The translations under genes and the position numbers were made by a program. Below are positions 1-8,700 of a DNA stretch of 64,000 nucleotides, in pieces. How positions within the stretch are numbered: position 1 is the stretch's first letter; every line of letters begins with the position of its first letter. Source of the stretch: Mycobacterium sp. 852013-50091_SCH5140682 (GTDB lineage: Bacteria; Actinomycetota; Actinomycetes; Mycobacteriales; Mycobacteriaceae); assembly GCF_001665685.1 (NCBI RefSeq), contig NZ_LZTB01000010.1, positions 1-64,000 of the forward strand. The letters are read 5' to 3'. Below the pieces are notes generated by a model. It saw nothing but the letters and a program-made list of their open reading frames with translations. It did no database searches and was not told where the DNA came from.

Positions 1-6
1 ATGCGA

Positions 7-39
7 TCGTCGGCAGCGTCAGATGTGTATAAGAGACAG
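7..39 (+). other. Illumina Nextera read-1 adapter (non-genomic)
   Basis: These 33 bases match the Nextera/Tn5 tagmentation read-1 adapter exactly. Positions 7-20 are the sequencing-primer part and positions 21-39 are the 19-bp mosaic end AGATGTGTATAAGAGACAG. This is library construct, not genome. It shows that the window begins at an untrimmed contig end. The six bases before it cannot be trusted either. Confidence 0.97.
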
Positions 40-88
40 GGGGACCACCACATCGGCGTTGGTGAGCGACGGGCCGAATTGAACGACA

Positions 89-122
89 GCGCCGAGGATT
101 GCGGCCACCCAGTGGCTGTTGC
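89..122 (+). repeat. Left terminal inverted repeat of the IS
   Basis: This segment starts GCGCCGAGGATTGCGGCCAC and matches the reverse complement of 2039-2072 at 31 of 34 positions. Its core also contains a short internal palindrome (GCCAC-CCA-GTGGC). Confidence 0.75.
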
Positions 123-177
123 AGAATCGCGGGGTCGAAACGCGTGACTGAGGGTGTGGTTCTCGAGACACTCGGGT

Positions 178-1794
178 ATGGCTCGTGGATATCGCCCGGT
201 GGCCAGGGATCAGCAGTTCCTGTTGCCGCCGAACATGATCGATTGGTTACCCGAAGATCATCTGGTCTGGTTTGTGATCGAGGTCGTCGAGCAGTTGGAT
301 ACGACGGCGTTCCACGCCAACCGCAAGCTGGGTGGGGCAGGTCGACAGGCATATGACCCGGACATGCTGCTGGCGTTGTTGATCTACGCCTACGCCAGCG
401 GGGAACGCTCGTCACGGCGTATCGAACAGCTGTGCAGCGATCATGTGGCGTTTCGGGTGCTGTGTGCCCAGGACGCTCCTGATCACACCTCGATCGCCCG
501 GTTCCGCGCCGCGCATCACGACGCGTTCACCAACCTGTTCGCCCAGATCCTGCAATTGTGTTCAGCTGCGGGGATGGTCAAGGTCGGGGTGATCTCCATC
601 GATGGCAGCAAGATCGCCGCGAACGCATCGCACGGTGCCAACCGGTCACCGGAATCAGTGGGGCGCGAGGTCGAGCGGATCAGCCGCCAGATCGCCGAGA
701 CCGTGGTCGGCGAGGCGGCGGCCACCGACGCGGCCGAAGACGCCGAGCACGACCACCGGGACGGTGGTGGTCGAGATGGTGAGGGGCTGCCTGAGCAGTT
801 CTCCCGGCACAGCGGCCGAGCGGCGAACATCGCCAAAGCGCTCGGCGAACTCAACCGCCGTCGCGACGCTGACGCGCGCGCCGATGCCGCCGACGCGGCT
901 GCCGCCGAGGAATACCTGGCTCGGATCGCCGCCGGTGGCCCGATAAGACACCGACCGGGAAATGTGGACCCTGTGCGCTACCACCAAGCCCGAATTGACC
1001 GTGCCTGCAACCAGATTGACTCCGTCGAAGGCATCAAAGGTGCCGTCGCCAATAAGGTCCGCCGCGATGCCCGCTTCAAACTCAAGGTCGCCCAGCAGGC
1101 CTTGGACAAGGTCCAAGCAGACATCGCCGCCGGTCATCAACCCGACCTGCGCGGCAGGGCTGCTCAGCGACGCGATCGCCGGGCCAGACGAGCACACGCC
1201 CGCGGCGCCTCGGCCGATCCGGTCAACACCACCGACCCCGATTCCCGGTTGATGCTCGAAGGTTCCACCGGTGGGTCGGTGCAGGCTTACAACGCCCAGT
1301 TCGTTGTCACCGATGATCACTACGTCCTAGGCGTGCACATCAGCCAGGACGCCAACGACGCCCACTGCTATCTGCCGGCCATCGCCGAAGCCACCACACA
1401 GGCCGACGTCCTGGGAAAACAGATCGGTCTGGTCCTGATGGACTCGGGCTACTTCACCGACGAAAACCTCACCGCTGCTGGTCCCGATCGGCTCATTGCC
1501 CCCGGCAAGAACCGTGACCTGCACATCGAGGCACGCGAGGATCCCACCGACGGGAAGCCGCCAGCAGATCTCGCGCCCAAAGACGCCATGCGCTACCGCT
1601 TACGCCATCCCGGCAACACCGAACGCTACAAACGCCGCGGCGCCACCGTGGAACCCGTCTTCGCCCACCTCAAAGACCAGATCAAACTCCGCCGGTTTTC
1701 CCGCCGAGGACTGGCCGCAGTCACCGCCGAACTCCACCTCGCAGCCTCCGTCATCAACCTCCTGCGCCTGCACAACGCACAACCGGCCATCTAG
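178..1794 (+). CDS. IS1182 family DDE transposase
   Basis: The product is a transposase of about 538 residues that would cut and join the ends of its own element. The N-terminus (RDQQFLLPPNMIDWLPEDHL) is the usual opening of IS1182 transposases, which supports the ATG at 178; an in-frame GTG at 154 would add eight residues. The three DDE blocks are visible: an early Asp in ISIDGSKIAANAS, a middle Asp in LMDSGYF, and a late Glu in VEPVFAHLK. A charged, alanine- and aspartate-rich region lies between the first two blocks. The reading frame is intact, so the element may be active. Terminal repeats flank it on both sides. Family assignment is firm; the exact IS name is unknown. Confidence 0.9.
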   Translation: MARGYRPVARDQQFLLPPNMIDWLPEDHLVWFVIEVVEQLDTTAFHANRKLGGAGRQAYDPDMLLALLIYAYASGERSSRRIEQLCSDHVAFRVLCAQDAPDHTSIARFRAAHHDAFTNLFAQILQLCSAAGMVKVGVISIDGSKIAANASHGANRSPESVGREVERISRQIAETVVGEAAATDAAEDAEHDHRDGGGRDGEGLPEQFSRHSGRAANIAKALGELNRRRDADARADAADAAAAEEYLARIAAGGPIRHRPGNVDPVRYHQARIDRACNQIDSVEGIKGAVANKVRRDARFKLKVAQQALDKVQADIAAGHQPDLRGRAAQRRDRRARRAHARGASADPVNTTDPDSRLMLEGSTGGSVQAYNAQFVVTDDHYVLGVHISQDANDAHCYLPAIAEATTQADVLGKQIGLVLMDSGYFTDENLTAAGPDRLIAPGKNRDLHIEAREDPTDGKPPADLAPKDAMRYRLRHPGNTERYKRRGATVEPVFAHLKDQIKLRRFSRRGLAAVTAELHLAASVINLLRLHNAQPAI

Positions 1795-1866
1795 GCCACC
1801 ACACAAAGAAACCCCTTGGCACATCCAACGACATGCCAAGGGAATCTCATCAGCCGAGCAGAAAAC

Positions 1867-1893
1867 GCAACAGCCACCCAGTGGCTGCAATCC
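1867..1893 (-). repeat. Inner inverted-repeat copy downstream of the transposase
   Basis: This segment matches the reverse complement of 96-122 at 23 of 27 bases. It contains a perfect 7-bp stem with a 3-base loop (CAGCCAC-CCA-GTGGCTG). It is either the real right end of the element or a subterminal transposase-binding repeat. Confidence 0.6.
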
Positions 1894-2038
1894 GAGACGT
1901 AAGCACCGCGACACCCACTGCCTACCGCGAGCGTGAACCCTCTGCGAATCTGAGCGCCGGATTTCGCAGACAGTTCACACTCGTGGAGACGAATTCAGTC
2001 CAACCTCGCCACCGTCGCGCCGACAAACCGCCAAAATT

Positions 2039-2072
2039 GCAACAGCCACATGGTGACCGCAATCCTCGGCGC
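2039..2072 (-). repeat. Outer right terminal inverted repeat of the IS
   Basis: The segment reads GCAACAGCCAC...GCAATCCTCGGCGC, and its reverse complement matches 89-122 at 31 of 34. This is the longer and better match of the two right-hand candidates. Confidence 0.65.
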
Positions 2073-2090
2073 AACGTCCGTCGGACCGGC

Positions 2091-2891
2091 TTACTTCATC
2101 TGGAAGTTGGGCGCCCGCTTCTCCTTGAAGGCCAGGGGGCCTTCTTTGGCGTCCTGGGACAGGAACACCGGGATGCCGTTGGCGGTGTCCGGTTTGAACG
2201 CGTCGAGTTCGTGCATGCCCTCGGTCTCGCGGATGGTCTTGAGGATGGCCTGCACGGCCAGCGGACCGTTGTTGTTGATCACCTCGGCGATCTCCAGGGC
2301 CTTGTCCAGCGCTGTGCCGTCGGGCACCACGTAGCCGATCAACCCGTAGGACAGTGCCTCGGCCGCGGTGATGTGGCGACCGGTCAGCAGCAGATCGCAC
2401 GCGATGGTGTACGGGATCTGGCGGACCAGGCGCACGGCCGAGCCGCCCATCGGGTACAGGCTCCACTTGGCTTCGGAGATGCCGAACTTCGCGCTTTCGC
2501 CGGCCACCCGGATGTCCGTGCCCTGCAGGATCTCGGTGCCGCCTGCGATGGCGGGGCCCTCGACCGCGGCGATCAGCGGCTTGGTGAGGCGGCGGCCCTT
2601 CAGCAGGCCGTCGATGCGTGACGGGTCGTAGCTGCCGTCCTTGAAGGAGTCACCCGGCGGCTTCTTGGTCGCGCCCTTCAGGTCCATGCCCGCGCAGAAG
2701 TAGCCGCCCGCACCGGTGAGGATGCAGGTGCGGATCTCCGGATCGTTGTCGACGCGGTCCCAGGCCTCGACCATGATCGAGAGCATCTCGGTGGAAAGTG
2801 CGTTGCGGGCCTCCGGCCTGTTCAGCGTCACGATCAGGGTGTGTCCGCGCTGCTCAATGAGGGCGTCGGGCCCCTTTGGGGTATCGCTCAC
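2091..2891 (-). CDS. echA19: Enoyl-CoA hydratase EchA19 (sterol side chain)
   Basis: The product is a crotonase-fold enoyl-CoA hydratase of 266 residues. It resembles M. tuberculosis EchA19 (Rv3516), which hydrates steroid enoyl-CoA in cholesterol side-chain beta-oxidation. The oxyanion-hole segments are visible at residues 66-70 (CAGMD) and 112-120 (GPAIAGGTE). Both catalytic glutamates expected in a true hydratase are present, at about residues 120 and 140. The gene is divergent from fadD19, the arrangement seen in M. tuberculosis, with a KstR operator in the shared promoter region. An IS end lies about 20 bp beyond the stop codon, so the reading frame is intact but the natural downstream neighbour has been separated. 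Sterol specificity is inferred from similarity and context. Confidence 0.9.
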   Translation of the reverse strand: MSDTPKGPDALIEQRGHTLIVTLNRPEARNALSTEMLSIMVEAWDRVDNDPEIRTCILTGAGGYFCAGMDLKGATKKPPGDSFKDGSYDPSRIDGLLKGRRLTKPLIAAVEGPAIAGGTEILQGTDIRVAGESAKFGISEAKWSLYPMGGSAVRLVRQIPYTIACDLLLTGRHITAAEALSYGLIGYVVPDGTALDKALEIAEVINNNGPLAVQAILKTIRETEGMHELDAFKPDTANGIPVFLSQDAKEGPLAFKEKRAPNFQMK

Positions 2892-2935
2892 GGGTGTCCG
2901 CCTCTCTGCGTTTTCGACCCAGACTTGTCACGAAA

Positions 2936-2949
2936 TGTAACACGTTCTA
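2936..2949. promoter_or_regulatory. KstR operator, echA19/fadD19
   Basis: TGTAACACGTTCTA fits the KstR consensus TNNAACNNGTTNNA at every fixed position. It lies between the divergent starts of echA19 and fadD19. KstR is the TetR-family repressor of cholesterol catabolism, relieved by 3-oxo-cholestenoyl-CoA type inducers. Confidence 0.85.
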
Positions 2950-2960
2950 GTTTAGGTTCT

Positions 2961-4613
2961 GTGGCTCTGAATATCGCCGATCTCGCCGAGCACGCCATCG
3001 ACGCTGTGCCGGACCGTGTCGCCCTGATCTGTGGGGACGAACAGCTGACCTACGCCGAGCTCGAGGCCAAGGCCAACCAGTTGGCTCACTACCTCGTCGC
3101 CCAGGGCGTCAAGAAGGACGACAAAGTCGGCTTGTATTGCCGCAACCGCAACGAGATCGTCATCGCGATGCTGGGCATCGTCAAAGCCGGCGCGATCCTG
3201 GTCAATGTCAACTTCCGCTATGTCGAGGCCGAACTGAAGTACCTGTTCGACAACTCCGACATGGTCGCTGTGGTCCATGAACGCCAGTACTCCGACCGGG
3301 TGGCCAACGTGCTGCCGGAGCTGCCGCTGCTGAAGACCAAGCTGGTCGTCGAGGACGGCAGCGACCTGGACTACCAGCGATACGGCGGCGTCGAGTTCTA
3401 TACCGCGATCGCCGACCAGTCACCCGAGCGTGATTTCGGGCCGCGCAGCGAGGACGACATCTACCTGCTCTACACCGGTGGCACCACGGGTTTCCCCAAG
3501 GGCGTGATGTGGCGTCACGAGGACATCTACCGGGTGTTGTTCGGCGGCACCGACTTTGCCACCGGCGAACCGATCGCCGACGAATACGACCTGTCCAAGC
3601 AGGCCGTCGCGAACCCACCGATGATCCGGCTGCCCATCCCTCCGATGATTCACGGCGCGACGCAGTCGGCCACCTGGATGGCGCTGTTCACCGGCCACAC
3701 CGTGGTGCTGATGCCGGAGTTCGACGCCGATGCGGCCTGGCGAATGATCCACGAGCACAAGGTGAATCTGCTGTTCTTCACGGGCGACGCGATGGCCCGC
3801 CCGCTGTTGGATGCATTGCTCGCGCATCAGGACGCGGGTAACGAGTACGACCTGTCGTCACTGTTCCTGCTTGCCAGCACTGCTGCGCTGTTCTCGACCA
3901 GCCTCAAGGAGAAATTCCTTGAGCTGCTGCCGAATCGGATCATCACCGACTCGATCGGCTCGTCGGAGACGGGTTTCGGCGGCACCAGCATCGTGGCCAA
4001 GGGACAGAGTCACACCGGCGGCCCGCGCGTGACCATCGACAAGAACACCAAGGTGCTCGACGACGACGGCAACGAGGTGGTCCCCGGTTCCGGCGTGCGC
4101 GGCATCATCGCCAAATGCGGCCACATCCCGGTCGGCTACTTCAAGGACGAGAAGAAGACGGCCGAGACGTTCCGGACCATCAACGGTGTGCGGTACGCGA
4201 TTCCGGGTGACTACGCCGAGGTCGAGGCCGACGGCAGCGTGACGATGCTGGGCCGCGGCTCGGTGTCGATCAACAGTGGCGGTGAGAAGGTCTACCCCGA
4301 AGAGGTCGAGGCAGCGCTGAAGGGTCACCCCGACGTGTTCGACGCCTTGGTGGTGGGTGTTCCCGACGAGCGTTTCGGTCAGCATGTCGCCGCGGTGGTG
4401 CAACCGCGCGAGGGCGCCCGCCCGTCACTGGCCGACCTGGACGCGTTCGTGCGCTCGGAGATCGCCGGGTACAAGGTGCCGCGCAGCCTGTGGCTGGTCG
4501 ACGAAGTGAAGCGCTCACCGGCAGGCAAGCCCGACTATCGGTGGGCCAAGGAGCAAACCGAACAGCGGGCCGCCGACGAGGTGCACGCAAATCACGTGGG
4601 AGCAACCAAATGA
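2961..4613 (+). CDS. fadD19: Steroid-acyl-CoA ligase FadD19
   Basis: The product is an ATP-dependent acyl-CoA synthetase of about 550 residues. It resembles M. tuberculosis FadD19 (Rv3515c), which activates sterol C24/C26 side-chain carboxylates to CoA thioesters. The ATP/AMP phosphate-binding motif TGGTTGFPKG sits at residues 172-181. The adenylation core motifs SSETG and the late GRGSVSINSGGEKVYPEEVE are intact. The GTG at 2961 was chosen because the protein then begins ALNIADLAEHAID like its homolog; the open frame extends further upstream without conservation. It is preceded by a perfect KstR site and followed 29 bp later by a nitronate monooxygenase-like gene. Sterol induction is therefore expected. 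Confidence 0.93.
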   Translation: MALNIADLAEHAIDAVPDRVALICGDEQLTYAELEAKANQLAHYLVAQGVKKDDKVGLYCRNRNEIVIAMLGIVKAGAILVNVNFRYVEAELKYLFDNSDMVAVVHERQYSDRVANVLPELPLLKTKLVVEDGSDLDYQRYGGVEFYTAIADQSPERDFGPRSEDDIYLLYTGGTTGFPKGVMWRHEDIYRVLFGGTDFATGEPIADEYDLSKQAVANPPMIRLPIPPMIHGATQSATWMALFTGHTVVLMPEFDADAAWRMIHEHKVNLLFFTGDAMARPLLDALLAHQDAGNEYDLSSLFLLASTAALFSTSLKEKFLELLPNRIITDSIGSSETGFGGTSIVAKGQSHTGGPRVTIDKNTKVLDDDGNEVVPGSGVRGIIAKCGHIPVGYFKDEKKTAETFRTINGVRYAIPGDYAEVEADGSVTMLGRGSVSINSGGEKVYPEEVEAALKGHPDVFDALVVGVPDERFGQHVAAVVQPREGARPSLADLDAFVRSEIAGYKVPRSLWLVDEVKRSPAGKPDYRWAKEQTEQRAADEVHANHVGATK

Positions 4614-4642
4614 CCGGGCGAGCGAAGCGACGGGGGAATTAG

Positions 4643-5764
4643 ATGAAGACAGATCTGTGCGAGCGGTTCGGGATTGAATACCCGATCTTCGTCTTCACCC
4701 CGTCGGAGAAGGTCGCCGCCGCAGTGAGCAAGGCCGGCGGGCTGGGCGTGCTCGGCTGCGTGCGATTCAACGACGCGGACGACCTGGAGAACGTCCTGCA
4801 GTGGATGGACGCCAACACCGACGGAAAGCCCTACGGCGTCGACGTCGTGATGCCCGCCAAGATCCCCACCGAGGGCACCGCCGTCGACATCAACAAGCTG
4901 ATCCCGCAGAGTCACCGTGACTTTGTCGCCAAAACCCTTGCCGATCTTGGTGTTCCACCCCTCCCGGAGGATGAGGAGCGCAATGAGGGCGTGCTGGGCT
5001 GGCTGCACTCGGTGGCCCGCAGCCACGTCGAGGTGGCGCTGAAGCATCCGATCAAGCTGATCGCCAACGCGCTGGGCTCACCGCCCAACGACGTCATCGA
5101 GCAGGTGCACGCCGCAGGTGTGCCGGTGGCAGCGTTGGCAGGCAGCGCCAAGCACGCGCTGCGCCACGTCGAGAACGGCGTGGACATCGTCGTCGCGCAG
5201 GGACACGAGGCCGGCGGGCACACGGGCGAGATCGGCTCGATGGTGCTGTGGCCGGAAATCGTTGACGCGCTTGACGGTAAAGCGCCGGTGCTGGCCGCCG
5301 GCGGCATCGGTACCGGTAAGCAGGTCGCGGCCGCGCTGGCTCTCGGGGCGTCGGGCGTGTGGATGGGCTCGGCATTCCTGACGTCGGCCGAATACGACCT
5401 GGGGCATCGGCTTCCCGGCGGCACGTCGACCATCCAGGAGGCGCTGTTGCGGGCCGGCACCGCCGACACCGTGCGCCGCCGGATCTACACGGGCAAGCCG
5501 GCCCGGCTGCTCAAGACCAAGTGGACCGATGCCTGGGATGCCCCGGACGCACCGGAACCACTGCCGATGCCGCTGCAGAACATCCTGGTCAGCGAGGCGC
5601 ATCAGCGGATGAACGAGTCGGACAACCCGGACACCGTGTCGATGCCGGTCGGTCAGATCGTGGGCCGGATGAACGAGATCCGTCCCGTCGCCGACATCAT
5701 CGGGGAACTGGTGAGCGGTTTCGAGGCGGCCACAAGGCGCCTCGACGACGTCCGCGACAGCTGA
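4643..5764 (+). CDS. Nitronate monooxygenase / 2-nitropropane dioxygenase-like flavoprotein
   Basis: The product is a 373-residue TIM-barrel FMN protein of the NPD family. It is close in style to mycobacterial Rv1533. The signature GHEAGGHTG (residues 187-195) and the phosphate-binding loop AAGGIGTG near residue 222 are present. Family members oxidise nitronates or act as flavin enoyl reductases. Its position 29 bp after fadD19 suggests co-transcription and a role in sterol side-chain metabolism, but the substrate cannot be read from sequence. It converges on corA, with a hairpin between them. Confidence 0.82.
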   Translation: MKTDLCERFGIEYPIFVFTPSEKVAAAVSKAGGLGVLGCVRFNDADDLENVLQWMDANTDGKPYGVDVVMPAKIPTEGTAVDINKLIPQSHRDFVAKTLADLGVPPLPEDEERNEGVLGWLHSVARSHVEVALKHPIKLIANALGSPPNDVIEQVHAAGVPVAALAGSAKHALRHVENGVDIVVAQGHEAGGHTGEIGSMVLWPEIVDALDGKAPVLAAGGIGTGKQVAAALALGASGVWMGSAFLTSAEYDLGHRLPGGTSTIQEALLRAGTADTVRRRIYTGKPARLLKTKWTDAWDAPDAPEPLPMPLQNILVSEAHQRMNESDNPDTVSMPVGQIVGRMNEIRPVADIIGELVSGFEAATRRLDDVRDS

Positions 5765-5835
5765 TTTCTTTCCGCGAGCAGTCACGCCGGTACCGGAACT
5801 GCGGCGTGTTGCGGACCTGAGTGTCTGCTGGCCGG

Positions 5836-5861
5836 AAAAACTCGCGCGAAAAACTCGCGCG
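5836..5861 (+). repeat. Tandem 13-bp duplication
   Basis: The 13-mer AAAAACTCGCGCG occurs twice back to back (5836-5848 and 5849-5861) with no mismatch, in the convergent gap before corA. The duplication itself creates the hairpin listed next. Confidence 0.9.
5843..5861. terminator. Hairpin between convergent genes
   Basis: A 7-bp stem CGCGCGA/TCGCGCG with a 5-base loop lies between two convergent genes. It lacks a clear U-tract, as is common for mycobacterial terminators. It could serve both strands. Confidence 0.45.
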
Positions 5862-5875
5862 GAAGAAGTGGGCAG

Positions 5876-6937
5876 CTACGGAGCCGGTGGTCGGACGTGA
5901 TCGGCCGCCGCCGCCCGCGCGACCGCGATGCGACCTGAGGTAGCCGCCGTCGCACGCTTGTTGTAGCGCATCCACGCCCAGAGCAATATCAGCGGAACCA
6001 CCAGCCCGCCGACGCCGAACACGATGAAACTCGTGAAGCCGCTCATGTGTTCGGTGAGCCAGGCGAAGTTCTGCCCGAAGAAACCGGTGATGAAAGTCAG
6101 CGGTAGGAACACCGTGGCCAGGATCGTCAGCTGCTCGATCGTGCTGTTCTGGCGCACGCTCACCTCGGTTTGTTCCACCGAGATGACGGCCATGTTCGCT
6201 TGCAGGACTGTGGCCAGGAGTTCCTTCTGCGCGGCGACTTCCTCGCTGATGAGATGCACGTGATCGTGCACATCGCGCAGATACGGCGCGAGTTCGGCCT
6301 CCTCGACATTGCGCTCGACGCGAGTGAGCACCGCGAGCAACGGGTGGACCGCGCGATAGAAGTTGGTGACCTCGCGACGGAGATCGTAGATCTGCTCGGT
6401 CGGCGCGACCGCGCCGGAGAATACGGTGCCTTCGACCAGCTCGATGTCGGATTCCAGGCCGGCGACCACCGGGCCGTACCCCTTGATCACCTGGTCGAGG
6501 ATCGCCCACAACACTGAGTTGGGGCCCAGTGCAAGCAGTTTCGGGTGTTGTTCGAGTCGGGTCCTGGCACCGTGCAGCTCACTCGCGACGCCTTGGCGAA
6601 CTGTGATGACGAAGCCGGGCCCGACGAAGATGCTGATCTCGCCGAAGTCGACCTCGTCCTGCTCGTGGTTGTAGCGGGCCGTGCGCAGGATGACGAGCTG
6701 CACCCCGGATTCGTACTCTTCGACCTTGGGACGCAGGTGAAAGGTCTTGGCGTCGTCGACGGCCAGCTCGTGCAGATCGAAGGAGTCCCGCACCTCGTCG
6801 AGTTCCTCGCTGCTGGGCTCGAAGAGGCCCAGCCACACGAACCCGCCTTGATGGCATTGCTGTGCCGCTTCGTCCAGAGAGATCGTCCGGTCGCTTTGCC
6901 GGCTACCGTCGAGATAGTGCGCGCAGTCGACAATCAC
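5876..6937 (-). CDS. CorA-family divalent metal ion transporter
   Basis: The product is a two-transmembrane CorA-type channel of about 353 residues: a large cytoplasmic alpha/beta and helical domain, then two C-terminal membrane segments (LTILATVFLPLTFITGFFG and FIVFGVGGLVVPLILLWAW). The selectivity motif at the end of the first membrane segment reads GQN (FFGQNF) rather than the classical GMN. The GTG at 6937 is preferred over a longer frame to 6985 because a strong GGAGG ribosome site lies just before it. Magnesium is the default substrate of the family, but the GQN variant makes ion preference uncertain. The gene converges on the flavoprotein gene and has no obvious operon partner. Confidence 0.85.
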   Translation of the reverse strand: MIVDCAHYLDGSRQSDRTISLDEAAQQCHQGGFVWLGLFEPSSEELDEVRDSFDLHELAVDDAKTFHLRPKVEEYESGVQLVILRTARYNHEQDEVDFGEISIFVGPGFVITVRQGVASELHGARTRLEQHPKLLALGPNSVLWAILDQVIKGYGPVVAGLESDIELVEGTVFSGAVAPTEQIYDLRREVTNFYRAVHPLLAVLTRVERNVEEAELAPYLRDVHDHVHLISEEVAAQKELLATVLQANMAVISVEQTEVSVRQNSTIEQLTILATVFLPLTFITGFFGQNFAWLTEHMSGFTSFIVFGVGGLVVPLILLWAWMRYNKRATAATSGRIAVARAAAADHVRPPAP

Positions 6938-7106
6938 GGGGCACCTCCTGCAGAACATGGGGTAGCTACTGGCTGTATTCAACACCGCCGTCGAAATCTA
7001 CGGTCGGCATATGAGCGCACACCTTCCTCAAATCCCAATGTCATGACGTGCCAAGGGGTTTCCGCGGAGATTAACTGAGAACTAGCTGCAGAATGCCTGG
7101 GTATCT

Positions 7107-7141
7107 CCCGCGAGCAGCCCCCAGACAGCTGCTCGCGCGGG
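7107..7141 (-). terminator. Hairpin downstream of gabD2
   Basis: The arms CCCGCGAGCAG and CTGCTCGCGCGGG pair with a two-base bulge; the core is GCGAGCAG (7110-7117) with CTGCTCGC (7129-7136). It sits directly after the gabD2 stop on the minus strand and has no strong U-tract. Confidence 0.5.
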
Positions 7142-7146
7142 AAAGG

Positions 7147-8700
7147 TCAGCGGCCGGGCAGCTTCTGGACGGCCTGGATCATGGGCGTCAAAGCCTTCTG
7201 CCACAAAGTCTGTGATATGCCCAGCGGCGGGTCGAGGTTGAGCACCCGTGCGGTGGAAACCGTCTGTGACTCGGTGTATTTGAGGATGCCGTCGGCGCCG
7301 TGGCGGCGACCGATGCCGGAAGCTTTCATGCCGCCCATCGGTGCCGCGGTGCTGCCGAACGCCAGCGCGTAGCCCTCGTCGACGTTGACCGTGCCCGCCT
7401 GCAACCGGGCCGCGATGGCCTCGCCTTCGGCCTTCGACGCGGCCCAGACACTGGCGTTCAGGCCGTATTCGGTGTCGTTGGCCTTGGCGATGGCCTCCTC
7501 GACGGAATCCACCGGATAGATCGACACGAGGGGGCCGAACGTCTCGTTGCGGCCGCATTCCATCTCGTCGGTCACGTCGGTCAGCACGGTCGGTTCGAAG
7601 AACAGCGGTCCGATGTCCGGACGGGCATTGCCGCCCGCGATCACCTTGGCGCCCTTGACCTTCGCGTCGTCCACGTGGCCGGAGACGGTCTTCACCTGAT
7701 CCTCGGAGATCAAGCTGCCCATGTCGGCAGTGAAGTCATAGGCGCTTGAGAGCTTCATGTTTCGCACTCGTTCCCCGAACTTGGCGGTGAACTCCTCGGC
7801 GATATCCCGTTCGACGTAGATGCGCTCGATGGAGATGCACAGCTGGCCGGCGTTCGAGAAGCAGGCGCGGGTGGCGGCTTTGGCGACCACGTCCAGGTCG
7901 GCACCTTTGGTGACGATCATCGGATTCTTGCCGCCGAGTTCCGCGGAGAAACCGATCAGCCTGCGGCCGCACTGTTCGGCCAGTGAGCGGCCGGTGGCCG
8001 TCGACCCTGTGAACATCAGGTAGTCGCAGTTCTCGACGATTGCGGTGCCCACCACCGAACCCGGCCCGGGAACGACCGCGAACAGGTCGCGGGGCAGCCC
8101 GGCCTGGTACAGCAGTTCGGCGTTGGCCAGGGTGCAGTACGGCGTTTGGCTGTCCGGCTTGACGACGACGGCGTTACCGGCGAGCAATGCCGGGATGGAG
8201 TCCGAAATGGACAGTGCCATCGGGTAATTCCACGGCGAGATCACGCCGATGACGCCCTTGGGATGGTGGTTCACCACGGTCTTGACGAAACCGGGCAGCA
8301 GGCCCTGGACTCGCTTGGGGGAGAGCAGCTTGGCGGCCTCGCGCGCGTAGTAGCGCGAGTTGAGAATCATGTCCACGATCTCTTCCTGCGCGGCCGACCG
8401 GGCTTTACCGGTCTCGGCTTGAGCCACGTCCATCAGAAAGTCGCGGTTCTGCGCCACCAACTCGCCGAATCGCTCGATGATCGCGCACCGGTCCTTGACC
8501 GGACGCTTCGCCCAGTTCGCCTGGGCAGCGCGGGCTTTTGCAAACGCAGCGGTGACGTCTTCGGCGGTACCGACCGGAATGGTGGTCAGCTCTCTGCCGG
8601 TGAAGACCTCCTCGATCGACTTCGACTGGCGTGCGTTCGGATCGGCGATCGCGACGAGATTGCGGAGCCGGGCGAAGTCGGCGGCGGACGGAGCGGGCAT
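7147..8700 (-). CDS. gabD2: Succinate-semialdehyde dehydrogenase GabD2
   Basis: The product is an NAD(P)-dependent aldehyde dehydrogenase of 517 residues resembling mycobacterial GabD2 (Rv1731). Family members oxidise succinate semialdehyde to succinate. The general-base Glu lies in AELGGKNP and the catalytic Cys in NAGQLCIS. The cofactor loop FTGSTATGRS is intact. The gene is monocistronic: 209 bp separate its stop from the corA start, and about 200 bp lie upstream before the divergent VOC gene. A hairpin follows the stop. The substrate is assigned by overall similarity, since many aldehyde dehydrogenases share these motifs. Confidence 0.85.
   Translation of the reverse strand: MPAPSAADFARLRNLVAIADPNARQSKSIEEVFTGRELTTIPVGTAEDVTAAFAKARAAQANWAKRPVKDRCAIIERFGELVAQNRDFLMDVAQAETGKARSAAQEEIVDMILNSRYYAREAAKLLSPKRVQGLLPGFVKTVVNHHPKGVIGVISPWNYPMALSISDSIPALLAGNAVVVKPDSQTPYCTLANAELLYQAGLPRDLFAVVPGPGSVVGTAIVENCDYLMFTGSTATGRSLAEQCGRRLIGFSAELGGKNPMIVTKGADLDVVAKAATRACFSNAGQLCISIERIYVERDIAEEFTAKFGERVRNMKLSSAYDFTADMGSLISEDQVKTVSGHVDDAKVKGAKVIAGGNARPDIGPLFFEPTVLTDVTDEMECGRNETFGPLVSIYPVDSVEEAIAKANDTEYGLNASVWAASKAEGEAIAARLQAGTVNVDEGYALAFGSTAAPMGGMKASGIGRRHGADGILKYTESQTVSTARVLNLDPPLGISQTLWQKALTPMIQAVQKLPGR

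Larger units (their letters stand above)
89..2072 (+). mobile_element. IS1182-like insertion sequence
   Basis: A single transposase gene is bracketed by inverted repeats. Positions 89-122 match the reverse complement of 2039-2072 at 31 of 34 bases. A second inward copy (1867-1893) pairs with 96-122 at 23 of 27, so the true right end is ambiguous: the element is about 1.8 kb or about 2.0 kb. No clear target-site duplication is visible. The right boundary lies about 20 bp from the echA19 stop codon, so the insertion is just downstream of that gene and does not break it. A contig break inside or next to a repeated IS is typical of short-read assembly, which fits the adapter at the left end. Confidence 0.7.

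Noticed and set aside
655..1320. A 221-codon frame antisense to the transposase
   Set aside because: It is Gly/Val-rich without motifs, typical of antisense shadows.
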